NCBI GenBank assembly: GCA_000227505.4
Contig: AGIF02000001.1
Span: 2,624,035-2,688,034 of the forward strand
From: a gamma proteobacterium HIMB55
GTDB lineage: Bacteria; Pseudomonadota; Gammaproteobacteria; Pseudomonadales; Halieaceae
Length of the DNA: 64,000 nt
Reading direction: 5' to 3'
In this document: positions 37,497 through 46,692 of the stretch, piece by piece
Layout: each line of letters opens with the position of its first letter
How positions within the stretch are numbered: the stretch's first letter is position 1
Translations under genes and position numbers: made by a program
Notes under the pieces: generated by a model
The model's input: only the letters and a program-made list of their open reading frames with translations
Databases searched by the model: none
What the model was told of the DNA's origin: nothing

Positions 37497-37514
37497 GGCG
37501 CATACCAATGCGCC
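37497..37514 (-). other. Hairpin between hisE and tatA
   Basis: Perfect 7-bp stem GGCGCAT/ATGCGCC with an ACCA (TGGT) loop, directly after the hisE stop. No T run follows on the minus strand, so it is not a standard terminator. It may act as an mRNA processing or stability element that sets tat levels apart from his levels. Confidence 0.5.
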
Positions 37515-37846
37515 TATTGATTCCTAGAGGCCTTCTCTTCGAGTCCTGATAATCCTTGTCTCGAGGCCAGCACATCGAGAACCTCATTATGACTGATGCC
37601 GAGTCGATCCAGCATTACCAGCGTGTGAAATACGAGGTCGGCGACTTCGTTGATCACTTCTTTGCTTGAACCGTTTCCAGATTCGGCATCTTTTGCGGCG
37701 ATGATGGCCTCGACGGCTTCCTCACCCACTTTTTCGAGAATTTTATTCAGGCCTTTTGCATTAAGACTGGCCACATATGATGTGTCCGGATCAGCAGAGC
37801 GCCTCGCTGCAATGACTGATGTTAGGGCGTTGAGTACGTCAGGCAC
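37514..37846 (-). CDS. hisE: Phosphoribosyl-ATP pyrophosphatase
   Basis: Second step of histidine synthesis; 110 residues with the MazG-type metal helix [14 protein letters not shown] and [14 protein letters not shown]. Separate from HisI, as in Pseudomonas, not fused as in E. coli. It overlaps hisI by 8 bases. These two his genes are far from hisBHAF and lead the tat operon. Confidence 0.96.
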   Translation of the reverse strand: MPDVLNALTSVIAARRSADPDTSYVASLNAKGLNKILEKVGEEAVEAIIAAKDAESGNGSSKEVINEVADLVFHTLVMLDRLGISHNEVLDVLASRQGLSGLEEKASRNQ

Positions 37847-38222
37847 CTTGGTCTTCCTTTAATTGCCATTCGCCCGATGTGGGCGCATAGAAAAAACAGG
37901 TTCGGCGACCCGTATGGCAAGCGCCTTCACCCGCTTGCTCTACCTTCAACAGTAAGGTGTCACCGTCACAATCAAGGCGCACATCAACTAGGGTTTGCAC
38001 GTTACCGGAGGACTCGCCTTTACGCCAAAGCGCCTGTCGCGAACGAGACCAGTAGATAGCCTGCTTTTTCTCTAGGGTAAGCGCCAGTGACTCCTCGTTC
38101 ATCCACGCCATCATCAGAACTTCACCCGTGCGCACGTCCTGCGCAATAGCAGGCAATAGACCGTCCGAATTCCATTTCGGGCGCATCGTCGTCGGCGTAT
38201 TTTGATCGATGGACGTTGTCAT
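37839..38222 (-). CDS. hisI: Phosphoribosyl-AMP cyclohydrolase
   Basis: Third step of histidine synthesis. 127 residues; [44 protein letters not shown] and [14 protein letters not shown] hold the zinc and magnesium ligands (the cysteines and Asp residues). Followed by hisE in an 8-base overlap. 72 bp separate its start from the end of ubiB. Confidence 0.97.
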   Translation of the reverse strand: MTTSIDQNTPTTMRPKWNSDGLLPAIAQDVRTGEVLMMAWMNEESLALTLEKKQAIYWSRSRQALWRKGESSGNVQTLVDVRLDCDGDTLLLKVEQAGEGACHTGRRTCFFYAPTSGEWQLKEDQGA

Positions 38223-38294
38223 AACGGAAGTATGCCACTTCTTGCTATTGCATTCATTGCGAGCAATTTAGAACCCAAGGCTTTGAGGCATTTA

Positions 38295-39923
38295 CTACCG
38301 CTGGAGGAGAAGCCCTACACCGGTCAAGGCAACACCCAAGATTGCAATGGCGGGTAACTCAGGCAGGGCAATGACGCCGATGGCGACCGCTGCGAATCCT
38401 GCGCCGACCACGACATTTGGCAGTGACGAGGCCTTTGGCTGCGGCTGGTCTTCCTTGAGGCCTTTTCGTTGCATGGCTAAGAATTGGGGAATGACTTCTG
38501 GTAGTTGCGACGCATGATGCACGAATGCGGGTGCGTCGCGTTGAAGTTGTCTGACAACATTCATGGGGCTGTATTGTCGCTTCAGCCAATCTTCTAGGAA
38601 GGGTTTCGCCGTCTCCCACAAGTTCAGCTCAGGATAGAGTTGTCGACCAAGTCCCTCAATATTGAGGAGGGTTTTTTGGAGCAATACGAGCTGTGGCTGA
38701 ACGCGCATGTCAAATGTCGAGGCTGCCCTGAACAAATTAACGAGCATATGTCCCAGCGAGATCTCGTGGAGTGGCCGGTCAAAAATAGGCTCGCATAACA
38801 TACGAATCGTTGATTCAAAGTCCTGTACTCGTGTAGCAGCGGGAACCCAGCCACTCTCGATATGGAGTTCGGCAACCAGCCGGTAGTTACGCTGAAGGAT
38901 CGCTAGCAGGTTCCGGGCAACATAGTACTGATCTTCCCTCGAAAGCTGACCAACAATCGCACAGTCAATCGCAATGTAGGTAGGCTCTTGAGGGCGCGTT
39001 GCATCGACAAAAATATTGCCCGGGTGCATGTCGGCGTGGAAGAAGCAGTCGTCGAATACCTGAGAGAAGAAAATCTCCACGCCTCGCTCGGCCAGTGTCT
39101 TCATATTGACCCCAGCCGCATCAAGCGCGGGGATATCGCCAATGGGAATACCTGAAATCTTTTCTGAGACCATGATCCTAGGTGAGCTGTAGTCCCAGAA
39201 TACGGTTGGCACATAGACCGGCTTGCGCTTGCTGGTGTTCTTTTTTAGCAGGGACGCATTGGCCGCCTCGTGCCGCAAATCAAGCTCAGCGGTGATAGTC
39301 GCCTCATAATCCTCAATGACTTCAGGCAGTCGAAGTCGCTTTAGGTCATCGGATAGGCTGTCGATGATTTTGGCGAGCCGTTTGAGGAGGCGAATATCTG
39401 CAGCAATCTGCTTTTCTATCCCTGGACGAAGTACTTTGATTACTGCGGATTCGCCGTCGAGGAGGGTTACGCTGTGCACTTGAGCGACGGATGCGGCGGC
39501 AAGCGGCTCGTAGTCGAAATCGTTAAACACCTGATCAATGGACCGGCCTAATTCGTGTTCAATGGCCGCAGTTGCCGCAGCAGAATCAAAGGGCGCCACC
39601 TTGTCCTGAAGCAGTGAGAGCTCATCTGCCACATCATCAGGTAATAGGTCGCGACGCGTGGAGAGCAGTTGGCCAAACTTGATCGATACTGGACCTAACT
39701 CCTCGAGTGCTAGGCGCAATCGCTCGCCTATATGTCTATCTGCATCTGCGGCGCCAGCCTCTCCGCTACTCGTACCATTTCCTCCCGAGCTGTTTCTTGT
39801 ATTGGGTCCTCCAAGAATCCACTTCAGCAAGCGTGTTCCTCTCCCGCTATCACTGCTGACAGGGACAAGTTCACCCAATTGGTATTTTCTAGCCGTTGCC
39901 AGGAAGGTGAGTGCTCTGCTCAT
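38295..39923 (-). CDS. ubiB: Ubiquinone biosynthesis ATPase/kinase-like protein UbiB
   Basis: Atypical protein-kinase-like ATPase needed for ubiquinone synthesis. 542 residues. KxGQ motif in FGQLLSTRRDLLP, Ala-rich loop AAASVAQVHSVTL, catalytic region FFHADMHPGNIFVD and metal Asp in AIDCAIVG. Two membrane helices close the chain (about 500-540). A low-complexity Ser/Gly insert (NSSGGNGTSSGEAG) near residue 45 is not usual. It overlaps ubiJ by four bases. Confidence 0.95.
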   Translation of the reverse strand: MSRALTFLATARKYQLGELVPVSSDSGRGTRLLKWILGGPNTRNSSGGNGTSSGEAGAADADRHIGERLRLALEELGPVSIKFGQLLSTRRDLLPDDVADELSLLQDKVAPFDSAAATAAIEHELGRSIDQVFNDFDYEPLAAASVAQVHSVTLLDGESAVIKVLRPGIEKQIAADIRLLKRLAKIIDSLSDDLKRLRLPEVIEDYEATITAELDLRHEAANASLLKKNTSKRKPVYVPTVFWDYSSPRIMVSEKISGIPIGDIPALDAAGVNMKTLAERGVEIFFSQVFDDCFFHADMHPGNIFVDATRPQEPTYIAIDCAIVGQLSREDQYYVARNLLAILQRNYRLVAELHIESGWVPAATRVQDFESTIRMLCEPIFDRPLHEISLGHMLVNLFRAASTFDMRVQPQLVLLQKTLLNIEGLGRQLYPELNLWETAKPFLEDWLKRQYSPMNVVRQLQRDAPAFVHHASQLPEVIPQFLAMQRKGLKEDQPQPKASSLPNVVVGAGFAAVAIGVIALPELPAIAILGVALTGVGLLLQR

Positions 39924-40558
39924 CCGTTGAGCCCTGCGAGTCGCTTTTTGATGCGCTTAAGGCGAGAGTCCGCGCGATCTACTCGCAGTACTAGGTCATC
40001 CACGGCTGAGAAAAAGGCATTTTGCTCTGCTTGCGGTGGTGACAGTCGTCCCTCCTCGAGAATGAACTCGCTCAGCTGGCGTTTTAATCGCTGGTGAGTA
40101 CTTAGCGATGTGCGCGTGAAAGCGCGAATGACGGCTGCGAGTTGATGACCGACAACCGGTCCTAAGGTTTCTACAAGCGGTGCTTCCCAATCGATATCTA
40201 AATCAGCGAGAACAGCTTGAAGCTGTAAAAGTGGTGCCGTATCGCCAGAAATTTGGACATTACCGTTGATCAGTGCGGATGCAGGATCGTCGGCCGCAGC
40301 AACAGCCAGGAAATCCTTCCAACTTCCTGCCAGGCTGACACTTGTCGCTTCCTCGCGGTAACTTGCGATCGCAACTCCCCCATCAGTTTCAACAGTCACA
40401 AATAGATCGACCGAAGGGCTCAAACAATTGACGCCGATGGTTAATGGATGGAGGCCTTTGAGCTGATTTCGAGTCCCTGCAGAGAGATCGATAGCACGCA
40501 TGATGGCTTTTTCTGCAACGAGACAGACACCCGCAATGACGGCTGGATCGTGTTCCAC
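39920..40558 (-). CDS. ubiJ: Ubiquinone biosynthesis accessory factor UbiJ (SCP2 domain)
   Basis: Lipid-binding scaffold of the Ubi complex. 212 residues from a GTG start; the SCP2-like domain (about 30-140) includes GVNCLSPSVDLFVTV and ALINGNVQISGDTAPLLQLQAVL, and a C-terminal coiled coil follows (residues about 170-212). Sits between ubiE and ubiB as in E. coli and Pseudomonas, 4 bp after ubiE. Confidence 0.9.
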   Translation of the reverse strand: MEHDPAVIAGVCLVAEKAIMRAIDLSAGTRNQLKGLHPLTIGVNCLSPSVDLFVTVETDGGVAIASYREEATSVSLAGSWKDFLAVAAADDPASALINGNVQISGDTAPLLQLQAVLADLDIDWEAPLVETLGPVVGHQLAAVIRAFTRTSLSTHQRLKRQLSEFILEEGRLSPPQAEQNAFFSAVDDLVLRVDRADSRLKRIKKRLAGLNG

Positions 40559-40562
40559 CTAA

Positions 40563-41327
40563 TTAACCCTTGATACCTCGATGCACGGCGACGATGCCGC
40601 CCGTCATATTGTGATAACGACAGTCGACGAAGCCGGCATCCTCCACCATCTCGAGCAAGGTTTCTTGGTCTGGATGTTTCCTGATCGACTCAGCGAGATA
40701 CCGGTAGCTATCGGCATCGTTCGCAATGATCTTGCCCATAGCCGGCAGCGCGGAAAAAGAATAGGCGTCATAGATCTTAGAGAGCAAAGGTGAGACCGGC
40801 TTTGAAAATTCTAGGACTAAAAGGCGTCCACCCGGCTTGAGTACCCGGTTCATTGAAGCCAGTGCTTTGGCTTTGTCCGTTACATTGCGAAGACCGAAAG
40901 CGATGGTGATGCAATCAATACTATTGTCTTCAAAGGGCAGAAATTGTGCGTCGGCCTGAACCACACTGATGTTGTTAAGTGCACCTTTGTCAATGAGGCG
41001 GTCGCGCCCGACAGACAGCATAGCTGCATTGATGTCAGAGAGAATGACGTTGCCATCCTTGCCGACAAGATTTGAAAATTTCGCCGCTAAATCACCTGTG
41101 CCGCCGGCGATGTCGAGTACCGTTTGGCCGGGTCGAACAGCGCTTAGCTCAATCGTGAATCGTTTCCAAAGCCGATGTAGGCCACCTGACATCAGGTCAT
41201 TCATCAAGTCGTACTGGGATGCAACCGAGTCAAAGACTTCTCGCACCCGTCCCGCTTTTTCCTCTTTTTTGACGCGTTCAAAACCAAAGTCGGTCGTGTC
41301 GTCTGTCGCGTTATCGTGTGTGCTCAT
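40563..41327 (-). CDS. ubiE: Ubiquinone/menaquinone C-methyltransferase UbiE
   Basis: SAM-dependent C-methylation in ubiquinone (and menaquinone) synthesis. 254 residues: the UbiE signature [21 protein letters not shown] motif [28 protein letters not shown] and [15 protein letters not shown]. First gene of ubiE-ubiJ-ubiB, 40 bp after the DUF971 gene. Confidence 0.97.
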   Translation of the reverse strand: MSTHDNATDDTTDFGFERVKKEEKAGRVREVFDSVASQYDLMNDLMSGGLHRLWKRFTIELSAVRPGQTVLDIAGGTGDLAAKFSNLVGKDGNVILSDINAAMLSVGRDRLIDKGALNNISVVQADAQFLPFEDNSIDCITIAFGLRNVTDKAKALASMNRVLKPGGRLLVLEFSKPVSPLLSKIYDAYSFSALPAMGKIIANDADSYRYLAESIRKHPDQETLLEMVEDAGFVDCRYHNMTGGIVAVHRGIKG

Positions 41328-41367
41328 TCAATTTCCTATCGCTCGCGTATGCGCTAGCCCATCTTCG

Positions 41368-41754
41368 CTAACTAATGATTCTGACGATGTCAGTGGACGG
41401 GTCACGAGATGCGCCGGCATCCCCAAGTTTCTTCAAATAGCGTTGCCAGAGTGTCTGTTTCTCGCTCGCTAGTTGCGCTAAATACGCCCAAGTGTACAGC
41501 CCGGAGCTGTGTCCGTCGTCAAAACTTATTTGCACTGCGTAATGTCCAATTGACTCGATCGCTGTTATCTCAACATTTACCTTGCCGGTTTGCAGTACCT
41601 CTTGCCCTGGACCGTGCCCCTGAACCTCTGCTGAGGGTGATAAAACCCGCAATAACTCCGCCGAGAGATCGACGGATTCTTGGTTCGGAAATTTAATTTC
41701 GAGCGTCCGGTCCGAGCGTCGATACTTTAAAGATTCGGGTGCTTGTTGGGTCAT
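41368..41754 (-). CDS. DUF971 protein (gamma-butyrobetaine hydroxylase N-terminal-like)
   Basis: 128-residue protein of the small DUF971 group, related to the zinc-binding N-terminal domain of gamma-butyrobetaine hydroxylase. Core: LEIKFPNQESVDLSAELLRVLSPSAEVQGHG, ITAIESIGHYAVQISFDDGHSSGLYTWAYL. The role is not established; it may be linked to iron-sulfur proteins. In Pseudomonas its neighbour is hslU, absent here. It lies 31 bp after the SPOR gene. Confidence 0.88.
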   Translation of the reverse strand: MTQQAPESLKYRRSDRTLEIKFPNQESVDLSAELLRVLSPSAEVQGHGPGQEVLQTGKVNVEITAIESIGHYAVQISFDDGHSSGLYTWAYLAQLASEKQTLWQRYLKKLGDAGASRDPSTDIVRIIS

Positions 41755-41785
41755 GTTCGCAGAGTCAGCGTCGTGGTTGCGGACG

Positions 41786-42355
41786 CTACTGTGAGCGCTT
41801 TAAAAGTAGGGTGTCGATATCGCTTTGGGCGGTAAGGCTTCGAGCCTTGGCCATTGCCGACCTGCTCTCAAAAGGGCCAATGTAAACGCGATGCCAGCTA
41901 CCCGTATCAGTACTTATCTCCTCGACAGCGGCTTCGAGCCCGAGTAGGGCGAGTTCTCCTCGACGACGATCAGCATCAGTTGACGCTCTAAAGGAACCAG
42001 CTTGGAGCACGTATTGCGTGTATTTGGATTCGCTGGGTGTTGATTCTCTCGCTGTACTGACTGAAAAAGATTCGTCTTCGAGCGTTGTAAAGAAGGTAAA
42101 GCTTGGTTGTCGACCCTCATCCTCGCTGTCCGAGTCCACGGTTGTGACCGCTTGTGGTAGGGCCGACGGGTTGACTCCTCCTACAATTCCAAGACTCGCG
42201 ATGACACCCACTAGCAACCCAACAACGAAGCCACTCACGTGCGAGCCATTAAATAATGGAGTATCCGTCGACCCCCTTTTTTGCGAGCTGCTTCGTCTGG
42301 TAGCACTCCCTGTGCTAGGACGTTTGCGCTTAGTTTTTGGGGATGCCGTGGCCAC
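41786..42355 (-). CDS. SPOR-domain membrane protein (FtsN/DamX-like)
   Basis: 189 residues from a GTG start. Basic cytosolic N-terminus with Ser/Arg-rich sequence, one membrane helix (about 43-62), an acidic linker, and a C-terminal SPOR domain (about 111-188: QYVLQAGSFRASTDADRRRG, WHRVYIGPFESRSAMAKARSL) that binds denuded septal glycan. Located next to argS as in Pseudomonas, where hslVU follows; here hslVU is missing. 16 bp after argS. Confidence 0.88.
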   Translation of the reverse strand: MATASPKTKRKRPSTGSATRRSSSQKRGSTDTPLFNGSHVSGFVVGLLVGVIASLGIVGGVNPSALPQAVTTVDSDSEDEGRQPSFTFFTTLEDESFSVSTARESTPSESKYTQYVLQAGSFRASTDADRRRGELALLGLEAAVEEISTDTGSWHRVYIGPFESRSAMAKARSLTAQSDIDTLLLKRSQ

Positions 42356-42371
42356 GATTTACATTCCTTCC

Positions 42372-44057
42372 TTACATAGCCTCGGGCGCTGATACACCCA
42401 AGATATGTAAGCCATTGGCAATGACTTGTTGTGTTGCTGTAGCCAGTGCCAATCGTGCAAGGCTTACTGCTGAGTCATCATCAATGATTTTGTGCTGGTT
42501 GTAGAACGAATGGAAAGCAGCTGCGACGTCGCGCAGGTAGTTCGCTACGGCGTGAGGCTCGAGTCGTTTCGTTGCTCCAGCTACCACTTCGGGATATTTA
42601 CTGAGTACTAACGCGAGTGCTTGCTCCTCGTCCTGTGTGAGTTGATCAAGATGATCGAGACCATTAGCAGCTGTCCAATTGTCGAATTGCTCTGCTGCCT
42701 TTCGCTGCACACTGCTGATGCGTGCGTGCGCATATTGGATGTAATACACAGGGTTCTCATTGCTCTTCGATAGCGCAAGATCGATGTCAAAGGTGAGCTG
42801 AGAGGTCGCTGCTCTTGCGGTAAGGAAGAAACGCGTCGCGTCGCGGCCCACCTCGTCGATGAGGTCTCTAAGCGTCACGTAACTGCCTGCGCGCTTGGAC
42901 AGTTTTACTTCTTCACCATCGCGCATCACGGTCACCATTTGGTGCAGGACGTAATCAGGCCAGCCCTCGGGGATGTTTTTATTAAGTCCCTGTATGCCCG
43001 CGCGAACGCGAGTAATGGTGCTGTGGTGATCGGCGCCTTGCTCATTGATAACGCGCTCAAAACCGCGCTCCCACTTATTAAGGTGATAGGCCACATCTGG
43101 CACAAAATAGGTGTAGCCACCCTCGCGCTTTCGCATGACCCGATCTTTGTCATCACCAAAGTCGGTAGTGCGAAGCCATAATGCGTCGTCCTGCTCATAG
43201 GTATGCCCGTTTTCTATGAGGGTGTTGACCGTATCTTCGACCGCATTAGAGGTATAGAGCGACGATTCCAGAAAGTAGCAGTCGAAATTGACATCGAAGG
43301 CTTTGAGATCCTGATCCTGCTCGCGTCTCAGCCACGCAACCGAGAATGCTTGGATATCATCAAGATCTTCGATGTTGCCTGACGCGGCAATGGTTCTGTC
43401 GGCCGCAGCAACGGTTTCGCCGTCTGCATAGGCTCGCGCTACTTCTCGAATGTAGTCGCCTTGGTAACCATCTTTTGGCCAGGTCTCATCACCGGGCTCA
43501 ATACCGTCTAGCCGCGCCTTAACAGATAAGGCGAGATTGGTGATCTGTTGACCGGCATCGTTGTAATAGAATTCGCTATGAACGGACCATCCAGCGTTGT
43601 CCAAGAGTCGGCACAGCGCATCCCCAATAGCGGCCCCTCGGCCGTGTCCAACGTGGAGAGGTCCTGTGGGGTTGGCCGATACAAACTCAACCTGAACGCG
43701 TTTGCCTTCACCTTCGCTTGTGCGACCAAAACTTGCTCCAGCATCGAGAATATTTTTCACAACTTCCAAATTACTCGCTTGGGAGATGTGGAAATTAATG
43801 AATCCAGGGCCTGCGATATCGCACTGAGAAATAACGGTGTTCTCTGGGATGCGCTCTATGACTGCGGCGGCTAAATCCCGAGGGGCCATGCCTGCGCGCT
43901 TGGAGAGCACCATGGCGATATTCGTCGCAAGATCGCCATGGCTTGGATCTCGGGTGTGATCAACCTGAGGCGATGGATTGTCGCCCTCGGGCAAGATGCC
44001 ATCGGTGATGAGCTGGGCAACGGCCCCGCCAATTAATTCGACTACTTGTTCCTTCAT
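42372..44057 (-). CDS. argS: Arginyl-tRNA synthetase
   Basis: Class I synthetase of 561 residues. The N-terminal Add-1 domain precedes ANPTGPLHVGHGRGAAIGD (HIGH-type motif HVGH at 135-138). The class KMSK equivalent in VKLSKRAGSYVTLRDLIDEVGRDATRFF is present in the usual degenerate arginyl form. The C-terminal anticodon domain ends with ...GVSAPEAM. 72 bp after priA. Confidence 0.97.
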   Translation of the reverse strand: MKEQVVELIGGAVAQLITDGILPEGDNPSPQVDHTRDPSHGDLATNIAMVLSKRAGMAPRDLAAAVIERIPENTVISQCDIAGPGFINFHISQASNLEVVKNILDAGASFGRTSEGEGKRVQVEFVSANPTGPLHVGHGRGAAIGDALCRLLDNAGWSVHSEFYYNDAGQQITNLALSVKARLDGIEPGDETWPKDGYQGDYIREVARAYADGETVAAADRTIAASGNIEDLDDIQAFSVAWLRREQDQDLKAFDVNFDCYFLESSLYTSNAVEDTVNTLIENGHTYEQDDALWLRTTDFGDDKDRVMRKREGGYTYFVPDVAYHLNKWERGFERVINEQGADHHSTITRVRAGIQGLNKNIPEGWPDYVLHQMVTVMRDGEEVKLSKRAGSYVTLRDLIDEVGRDATRFFLTARAATSQLTFDIDLALSKSNENPVYYIQYAHARISSVQRKAAEQFDNWTAANGLDHLDQLTQDEEQALALVLSKYPEVVAGATKRLEPHAVANYLRDVAAAFHSFYNQHKIIDDDSAVSLARLALATATQQVIANGLHILGVSAPEAM

Positions 44058-44129
44058 TGAGTGTGTTTTCTCTCTGCGGGGGCTCTGCTTACTGACAGTT
44101 TCAATGTGCGCGATGCGTATTGTATCTCG

Positions 44130-46328
44130 TTACACGATTTCGTTTGGGTCGATTTCCACAAACCAGCTGGTTTTTCGACCTATTTTTAGACTTGAACCAG
44201 CATTTATTGCTCTCTGAAGGATCTGATGTACGGTTTTACGCGACTGACTGTGCACCACGATGTGGTAACGGTATAGCCCTGCTCGACGAGTCATTAAAGC
44301 TGGCATCGGCCCCAAGAGGCGACTCTTTGCATCAGCGCCTAATACTTCTTTGAGTTGAGAGAGAAAATTGATGGCGTCGCGCTCGTCTCTCGCATCCGCG
44401 CGAATGACTCCGAGTGCTCCATGAGGCGGTAGTCCTAATGATCGCCTTCGTTCCAGTAATGCGTGGGCGAGATCAGCGTAGGGAGCGATTGCCGAATTCT
44501 TGATAAGTGGATGGTCAGGGCTTCGCGTCTGGATTAAGACCTCGCCAGGAAGCTCGGCACGCCCCGACCGTCCAGAGACTTGTGTAAGGAGCTGCAGGAG
44601 ACGTTCCTCGGCTCGAAAATCTGGGCTGAACAAGAGGCTGTCGGAATCTACAATTACCACGCAGGTAACGCGGGGGAAATGATGCCCCTTTGAAAGCATT
44701 TGTGTTCCTAGAAGAACGGCTGAGCGCGCTTGTTGGATGTTGCTTAGCAACTCATTTAGGGCTGGGAGGCTTGAGACGCTGTCGCTATCGACTCTAAAAA
44801 GGGGGGCGTCGCTGATTTTTTGCCTCAAGAAAGTTTCAAGTTGCTCTGTGCCAACTCCCTTGCTTGTGAGTCGAATACTGTTGCAGTGATCGCATGATCT
44901 GGGCGTCGGGCGATGGGATAGGCAATGATGACAGTTGAGTTGCGGCGGTGATTTATGCACCGCCATTGTACTGTCACAGTTCTTGCATTCCGCGGTCCAG
45001 CCGCAGTCCTCGCACTGAATCGAACGTGCAAAGCCTCGTTTATTGAGAAACAAGAGAGCCTGCTCACCACGTATAATGGTTCTTTCTATGGTCTCTATTG
45101 CTTGATCGCTGAGGCCAGCGGTAAGCGCTAACCCACGCGTATCAACGAGCCTCATCTTCGGTAGCTCAGCTTTGGTTGCACGCTCGGTTAGGCGGTGATG
45201 CTGATAACGTCCAGCACGCGCATTGGCGAGCGTTTCGAGGCTCGGGGTGGCGGTGCCTAAAATGACGGGGCAGCTACAAACTTGCCCGCGTTTCACAGCG
45301 ACATCACGCGCAGAGTAGCGCGGATGATCCTGTTGTTTTAGGGAGCCGTCGTGCTCCTCGTCCACGATAATGAGGCCGAGAGACTTAAAACTACAAAACA
45401 CACTTGAGCGCGTACCCAGTATGACGGGCGCGGTTCCAGAGCGCGCCATGGCCCAAGCCCTGCCTCGCTCCGAATCTGAAATGCCTGAGTGAATCACTGG
45501 CACCTCAACCCCTAGCGCAGCCTCAAAGCGCGATCGTGTTTGCGGCGTAAGACCTATCTCGGGGACCAGAACCAGCACTTGCTGACCGGTTTCAATAACC
45601 CGCCTTATGCATTCTATGTAGACCGCAGTTTTGCCGCTGCCAGTTACTCCGTCTAAGAGGTGAGTTGCGAAGGACGAAAGTGTCCTCGTGATGCTCTCTA
45701 CGACCCGGTTTTGATCCGTAGTAAGCGCCGGTGTGTCTGCTTTGGGAATTACGGTTGCGTCAGATAGTGCTACCTTTTTTACAAAGGGCGTTTTGCTGAG
45801 TGCCCGCAGTGTCGCCGAGGATATCCCTTGTGCTGCCAGTTCCGTCAACCTGGCGCTGCTGTCGCCAATGAGTTCAAGTGCACGAAGCTGCTGCGGTGCT
45901 CTGGCCAGTGCCGCACGGGGGTCTTCTTCAGTGTGACACGCTGTCAGCGCATTGAGCTGCGCCTCCCAAGGGCGTTTACCTTTTCGCTCGCTCACCGCCA
46001 GACCCATTATGAGGGCATCACCCGGTGGAATCAGGTAGTAGTCAGAGACCCAAAAAAGCAGCTTTTGGAGGGTAGGCTCAAGTAAGCTCGTTCTGTCGAT
46101 AACCTCGGTCACGTGTTTCAGCTTTTTTGGGGCATGAAATGTTGATGCCCTGGCTTGAATGAAAAACCCTATCGATTCTCGGCCAGCAAAAGGTACGAGC
46201 ACCCGGGATCCGGCCTCCGGGCGCTGTTCGTTTTCGGGAGGCAAATACTCAAAGGTCGTATGAAGAGGGGCTGGAACCGCGATCTCCCATACGATAAGAC
46301 TTGAATTGGCATTAGGCTCTGGTATCAT
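44130..46328 (-). CDS. priA: Primosomal helicase PriA
   Basis: Restarts stalled replication forks by loading DnaB. 732 residues. N-terminal 3'-DNA-binding domain, Walker [15 protein letters not shown], Walker [14 protein letters not shown], and zinc cysteines [14 protein letters not shown] with [17 protein letters not shown]. Divergent from rpmE; start codons are 40 bp apart, so the promoters overlap. Confidence 0.96.
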   Translation of the reverse strand: MIPEPNANSSLIVWEIAVPAPLHTTFEYLPPENEQRPEAGSRVLVPFAGRESIGFFIQARASTFHAPKKLKHVTEVIDRTSLLEPTLQKLLFWVSDYYLIPPGDALIMGLAVSERKGKRPWEAQLNALTACHTEEDPRAALARAPQQLRALELIGDSSARLTELAAQGISSATLRALSKTPFVKKVALSDATVIPKADTPALTTDQNRVVESITRTLSSFATHLLDGVTGSGKTAVYIECIRRVIETGQQVLVLVPEIGLTPQTRSRFEAALGVEVPVIHSGISDSERGRAWAMARSGTAPVILGTRSSVFCSFKSLGLIIVDEEHDGSLKQQDHPRYSARDVAVKRGQVCSCPVILGTATPSLETLANARAGRYQHHRLTERATKAELPKMRLVDTRGLALTAGLSDQAIETIERTIIRGEQALLFLNKRGFARSIQCEDCGWTAECKNCDSTMAVHKSPPQLNCHHCLSHRPTPRSCDHCNSIRLTSKGVGTEQLETFLRQKISDAPLFRVDSDSVSSLPALNELLSNIQQARSAVLLGTQMLSKGHHFPRVTCVVIVDSDSLLFSPDFRAEERLLQLLTQVSGRSGRAELPGEVLIQTRSPDHPLIKNSAIAPYADLAHALLERRRSLGLPPHGALGVIRADARDERDAINFLSQLKEVLGADAKSRLLGPMPALMTRRAGLYRYHIVVHSQSRKTVHQILQRAINAGSSLKIGRKTSWFVEIDPNEIV

Positions 46329-46368
46329 CCGCGCTCTTTTTCACCGGACCCGCAAGGTTGAGGGCAAC

Positions 46369-46584
46369 ATGAAAGCAGATATTCATCCGCGTTACGAAGA
46401 AATCACGGCTCGCTGCAGCTGTGGCAACGAGATCAAAACGCGTTCTACGCTTGGTCAGGATATCACTGTTGATGTGTGCAGTCGGTGCCATCCTTTCTTT
46501 ACCGGCAAACAAAAGATCGTTGATTCAGGTGGTCGTGTTGATCGATTCAACAAGCGCTTTGCAGGTAGAAGCTTACGCAAGTAA
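46369..46584 (+). CDS. rpmE: Ribosomal protein L31, zinc type
   Basis: 71 residues from the ATG at 46369, beginning [21 protein letters not shown]; the upstream open frame reaches 46306 inside the priA promoter region. The zinc cysteines are Cys16 and Cys18 and the VCSRC pair near 37-40, so this is the zinc-holding form. A terminator follows. Confidence 0.97.
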   Translation: MKADIHPRYEEITARCSCGNEIKTRSTLGQDITVDVCSRCHPFFTGKQKIVDSGGRVDRFNKRFAGRSLRK

Positions 46585-46628
46585 ATCGTGCTTAGGCACG
46601 GCGGATCCAAAAAGCATCCGCGAAAAGA

Positions 46629-46654
46629 AAAGCCGGCATTACGCCGGTTTTTTT
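46629..46654 (+). terminator. Rho-independent terminator of rpmE
   Basis: AAGCCGGC attac GCCGGTTT stem-loop followed by T; starts 45 bp after the rpmE stop. It lies between convergent rpmE and ponA, and the A run before the stem may let it serve both strands. Confidence 0.82.
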
Positions 46655-46692
46655 ATGCCTACTGTTCTGAAGCTTTAACAGGCAGAGGTCAA

